Shown here: positions 59,640-64,000 of the stretch, one piece after another
How positions within the stretch are numbered: the stretch's first letter is position 1
Layout: the number at the start of each line of letters is the position of its first letter
Assembly (NCBI RefSeq): GCF_041381155.1
Contig: NC_091138.1
Coordinates: 34,465,604-34,529,603 of the forward strand
Direction: 5' to 3'
Length of the DNA: 64,000 bases
Origin: Argopecten irradians
Lineage: Eukaryota > Mollusca > Bivalvia > Pectinida > Pectinidae
The notes under the pieces: model-generated
Seen by the model: the letters and a program-made list of their open reading frames with translations, nothing else
Told to the model about the DNA's origin: nothing
The model's database searches: none
Translations under genes and position numbers: made by a program

Positions 59640-62600
59640 TAATGGTGATATCATAAAAATAAAGAATATCTAAAACTTTTAATAATAATCTGCATAAGAT
59701 ATAATATCACCTTGCAGCATGAGTCTATCTACATATTTTAAAAAACCTACGAATAAACTGCAGTTTCGCTCAAAGTTATAAAAAAAAATAGAAAAAAAGT
59801 TTTTGGGTAAACGGATGTATTCATTCAACCTTCACTTATCCGATCGGAGTTCGATTCCCGACGCGTATGTGAAATGGTTAGGGGTCCCCTACACGCCAGT
59901 TTACATGGTGTTTTCTGAACAGTTTAATTTCGTCCTACTCTAATACCTATTGTGCGCAAAAGTCTGGATTTTGTTAACGTTTTTGGCAATCGATGTAAAG
60001 TAACATTTATTTTAAACAAACATGTTTTGAATTTTTCGAGTTGCTACAAAGAGTATTTCACATCAACAGAAGAGCTACGGACCACAACAGAATACAATTC
60101 CCTGCTTTACTTGAACTTTTTAAGTCCCAGTGTTGTAGCATATGGTTCGCATTTGTAACGTCTTGATTATATACCGAAAAACAGTTCGTAAACTTATTAA
60201 AAATCAAAATCAATATATGTGAACCTAACCATTTTGGGAGCCTACATCTCGTGACATTTGAATTAACCAACGTGTTTAAACTTTGCGTGCGAGATTAGCG
60301 TGTATTGTTATAAAAAGAAAACAGTTATCAGAAAATTGATTCATGACAGAAGCCAATCTTTTTGAAATAAAAAATACTGATGTGCTTTAGTTTGCCATGA
60401 ATAACGTTTTCGGATAGGAATGTTTTGGAGAGATACACGGTATTCATTGTTTATATTTAGAATAAAATCCAACTTTTCATTAGGACTGGTTGGTATGATA
60501 ATCATTTTAAAACCATTTAATCCCGCCCCGATTCCAACTTAAGTTTGTTACTTTGAAAGTAAAACCTGGAAAGTATCAATTTATTTTAAAAATGCCGAAA
60601 AGCCGACAAATGGTAATTTTTTATCTATCAAAAACAGGAGCAGACGAATTAGTATTTTACTTCAATAACAAAAGTTATTTACTTTACACAATTACTACAT
60701 TGATACGATTGAGCTTCTCATTTTACATCGGAATGATTTTATTTAAAATAATTAATTTCATCCCTAAAAATATTCATTCATCTATGCCATTGCCCTATAT
60801 GGAATGATGTCCTGACTTCACAGGCACTCAAAATGTTTGTGTTAATTTGACATACTTATACGAGAAAACATCTTGTACAAATTTTGTTTATGCTCTGTCA
60901 GCGACGGAGCTGAAAAGGTAAGGCTTATATAATTATGAAAAAAAGCAAAATAAAAAGCGTTTGTGTAAGATGAACGTTAAATGTTAAATGTTCAGAAGGT
61001 TTTAATGAGGAATTGCTATAACAGTTGTGAGTGGATTTCTTCTAACAGATTTCCGACAACTCTTATATACCAAACCTGTTATACCTAATAGACAGCTCTA
61101 GAGCTCTAATCATACACGAGTTGTCACCCCTCTCAACTGATTTAATATAAAAAGAAAAGAAATACACGCGAGTTATATCCCCTTGCTTTATTAGCAGTGT
61201 TTCTTACAGTCATCAATAGTACTTATTGAACAAGAGATCATAGAATGATTTTGGCGTCCAACTTCTTTTCCTCTTCATATGAAGAATTTATTGCTCACAA
61301 CTTCAGTTATCTAGATAGCTAGATAATAATACTGATCATGTATCACCTTGTTAACTATACGACAGAACTGATACAATTTTAAAATTTTAGATGAGTGAAG
61401 TTGTGTTATTAATTCTTGACGATTCCTTAACTAGATAACTTGATACTTTTTTATACATACGTATCTTTGAAGTGTTTCGTTAGTCAAATCTGACAGGACA
61501 TTTTTACTCTAATTGGTAATTAATTTATCATATAAGTTGTTTAACCTGTTGTAAAAATGTGTGACATTCTAATAAATAAAATATTTTATTGTATTGTTGC
61601 ATTGTATTATCAAATTCCAAATGATCAGCTGGCCATGGTGTCTAGACAAAGGTTACAAAGTTGTCCATGACTACAAATGTTTCTAATCATTCCCAGATCG
61701 TGAGGTACATTACTACTGAATTGACAGAACTTGATATGAAATTAGTCTGAATAAAGAACCTAAAGTTTATTCTAAGAAATAATGATTTGAAAGAAAAATC
61801 TGAAAAATCGCGATAACAATCTTAAATTATCAAAATCAAGGATTGAATTTCTTTTCTAAAAATGCAATATGCATAATTTTGCACTAAAGGGAACCTACAT
61901 ATGAAATTTCAGAAATATATCTTCAGTAGTTTCCGAAAATTATCTATAACAAATTATAACAAAACATTGTCGGCCATCTCATTTTCGGATCGGTCCCGAA
62001 ATGTAATATGCATCCCCAGGTAGATAACAACAATTGTTTGCGGATGAAGGGAGAACCACGGACGAAAGGCGATTAGAAAAGTCTACCAAAAAGAAATGTA
62101 ACGATAGAGTTTGCCCATCTGATACATACATACGGGTACTTTAAATTAGCATCAATATAGTGTTCTATTAACAGTGAATTATTATATATACTTTTTATCA
62201 TTTTATCAGGCGACGAACACCTGGGATCGAGGATGTCACCTGCTATTATATTGGAGTTGTATCAGTTATTAAAATAGGAAAGGAAGTCTTTTTACAAACT
62301 GAGAAGCTTCAGATTGAAAGTATAATAAATTTCGTTTTAAATAACTGATCTACATCCGTCTCGATGCTCATTGGTAGAATAAAAGTATGACGTAAAAAAA
62401 AATTAAGACCCCTGAATACGACATTTTATCAATTACTCAGAACAGATAACGTGTTCCAGACGGCATTTTAATATATGAATTACGTCTATATTTAGCATGT
62501 TTTTCACACGATAGCTGTGTACGTGCTTAGAAGTATTCTTTGAAAATATGTGGGAATGAAAGAGAATGCTAAGGGCAGGTATACCAGGAGATAATCTATC

Positions 62601-63440
62601 ATTTGGTCTACAAAAGAGAAGTCAGAGTTATCCTTCTTGCATTCAACAGGGATTCATATTGAACTAAATCCGTTAAAGACAAAATTGATTTCTAAATGAT
62701 CAAAATTTACTCAAACGTATTCCGTTACAAGGGTATATTGTTATACTTTTGTCTGAATATAAAGAGATATTTAGCAAAATCGAAGACATATGTCATTTAT
62801 TCTTGGTTTTTAATGGTCTTTAAAGTATTTCTGTCAGTGCGAGATGTACCAACGTGTAAAAACCCTAATTGACCTTCCTGTAGATTTGCCCTAATACACA
62901 TTTAGATTATTACATACAATGTAATAATAGTACACTTTTATTCACTTTTTGTACCAGGTGTAATACTATATTACTTTTGTAGGATAATTCTGAAAGTTTA
63001 TACCTTCCCTTTGAAAACTTCCCTTAGTAAAGCACGAGAAGAGAGTAGGCGTAGACGTACGCGAGTGCGAGAAACGTTCAAAGGTGAATGACTGGAAAAG
63101 AACAAGTATGGGTGTGAGCTGAAAATAGGTTGGGTGGATAAGAGAGTAGAAGACGTTGAGGAAGTGCGAGAAATGATCATGAGTGGGGAAGAAAGGTGAT
63201 TGAGTCTAAGTGGGTATGAAGGAGTGCGCGGGAGATGTTCACGAGAATTGAATTACATTGACCAATGCCAAACAAGATGGTGCAGTTAAATTTAATAATG
63301 ACTTTGTCCTTTAGAAGAATTAAATAACATGGATTTCACTAAATTTATCTGGTGCTCAATATAGCTAACATGCAAGAGAAGAAATAATCATTAGATGCGT
63401 AGAATTAATTGAAGTCAAAACCTGTCATTGATTTAGTCTG
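59640..63440. other. Intergenic DNA, no gene recognised
   Basis: AT-rich. At about 59835-59860 a B-box-like 'ggagttcgattcccg' followed by 'atggttaggggtcccctaca' and 'cgccagtttacatgg' is probably the middle of a degenerate SINE. 62985-63230 is purine-rich with repeated 'gagtgcgagaaa'-like words. No exon recognised. Confidence 0.4.
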
Positions 63441-64000
63441 TAAAAATTATTATCACCTAGTCATTATGGGAGGTTTCAATTTCAAAAATATTGATTGGAG
63501 CATGGAATATACAAAATGTACAATTCATGACTTATAAAGGATGATATACAATGTGTAGTAGAAGGCTTGTTTGTAGAAACAAAAATTGGAGAAATTGATC
63601 ATGTAGTAATTTTATTCAAATTAGATGTTATTCTAAACAACAACATCATAAAGTGTGATAGATATTTTTACTACGGGGGTAATGATGATGAGATGAGAGA
63701 TGAATTAAAGAACATTACATGGAACCCTTTGGGTCAGCTGACCTAAAAATACCAGTGACAAAAAGTTGACCAGGAATTCGGTACCGAAAATCAAATATGA
63801 ACGAAAATGCAAATGAAGCCGGAAAGGAAAAAAGAAGGCATGACACATATACATGAACATAAAGAACTCCACGGTCAACAACTATGAAATCTACAGGAAA
63901 GCCAGAAATCAGGCAGCAACTAAATTTAAAAAGCATCAATCTAACATTAACATGAAATAATCAGAGAACCCAAGACCAATCCAAAGATTTTCTGGAAATA
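63440..64000 (+). mobile_element. Decayed LINE, endonuclease end and linker, cut by the window edge
   Basis: On the plus strand, about 63457: 'LVIMGGFNFKNIDWS', the last conserved block of an apurinic-type endonuclease (family: 'IMGDFN.P.IDW'; the catalytic D is G here). About 63632: 'NNNIIKCDRYFYYGGNDDEM' and 'RDELKNITW'; about 63884: 'YEIYRKARNQAATKFKK', the linker ahead of the reverse transcriptase in CR1/Jockey-type LINEs. Stops and frame changes lie between the blocks, so it is dead. The reverse transcriptase would lie beyond 64000. Confidence 0.8.

Overview
The window is nuclear DNA of an animal, AT-rich, with short exons, GT-AG introns and dense small repeats. The proteins read like metazoan orthologues close to the vertebrate ones, and the repeat load (tRNA-derived SINEs, TTAA and TA MITEs, hAT remnants, CR1-like LINE pieces, foldback elements, minisatellites) fits a mollusc, probably a bivalve. 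That identification is inference; no species can be named from the sequence alone.

Layout. 1-8.5 kb is intergenic: a LINE reverse-transcriptase tail, short tandem repeats and a CpG-richer patch near 5.0-5.6 kb. 8.5-26.8 kb is VPS35L on the minus strand, 26 coding exons (about 973 aa) covering the whole retriever subunit. 26.8-27.0 kb is a 243-bp head-to-head promoter shared with MED9 on the plus strand (two exons, 92 aa), whose intron holds an intact tRNA-Lys(TTT). GEMIN6 (single exon, 178 aa) follows MED9 after 196 bp on the same strand and meets RAD54B tail to tail. RAD54B runs on the minus strand to about 34.9 kb, but only its last 8 exons (helicase motifs IV-VI and the C terminus) are visible. 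35-64 kb has no gene I can recognise. It holds a 0.65-kb direct repeat pair flanking 7.4 kb, a 0.8-kb local duplication with foldback hairpins, two hAT-like elements with 5-bp target duplications, a 29-unit 41-bp satellite, a 2.6-kb element with 0.53-kb inverted arms, a TTAA MITE and, at the edge, the 5' part of a decayed LINE.

Most striking: intron 21 of VPS35L holds 21 tandem 77-bp copies of the exon 21/intron 21 junction, so most copies carry a 5' splice site and a polypyrimidine-AG. This is a minisatellite built from a coding exon and its donor. Second is a decayed tandem copy of the MED9 exon 2-GEMIN6-RAD54B 3' end block, lying inside the MED9 intron.

The genes do not form one pathway: VPS35L acts in endosomal recycling, MED9 in Mediator, GEMIN6 in snRNP assembly and RAD54B in homologous recombination. 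They are housekeeping genes packed in divergent, tandem and convergent pairs within 26 kb, next to a repeat-rich flank.
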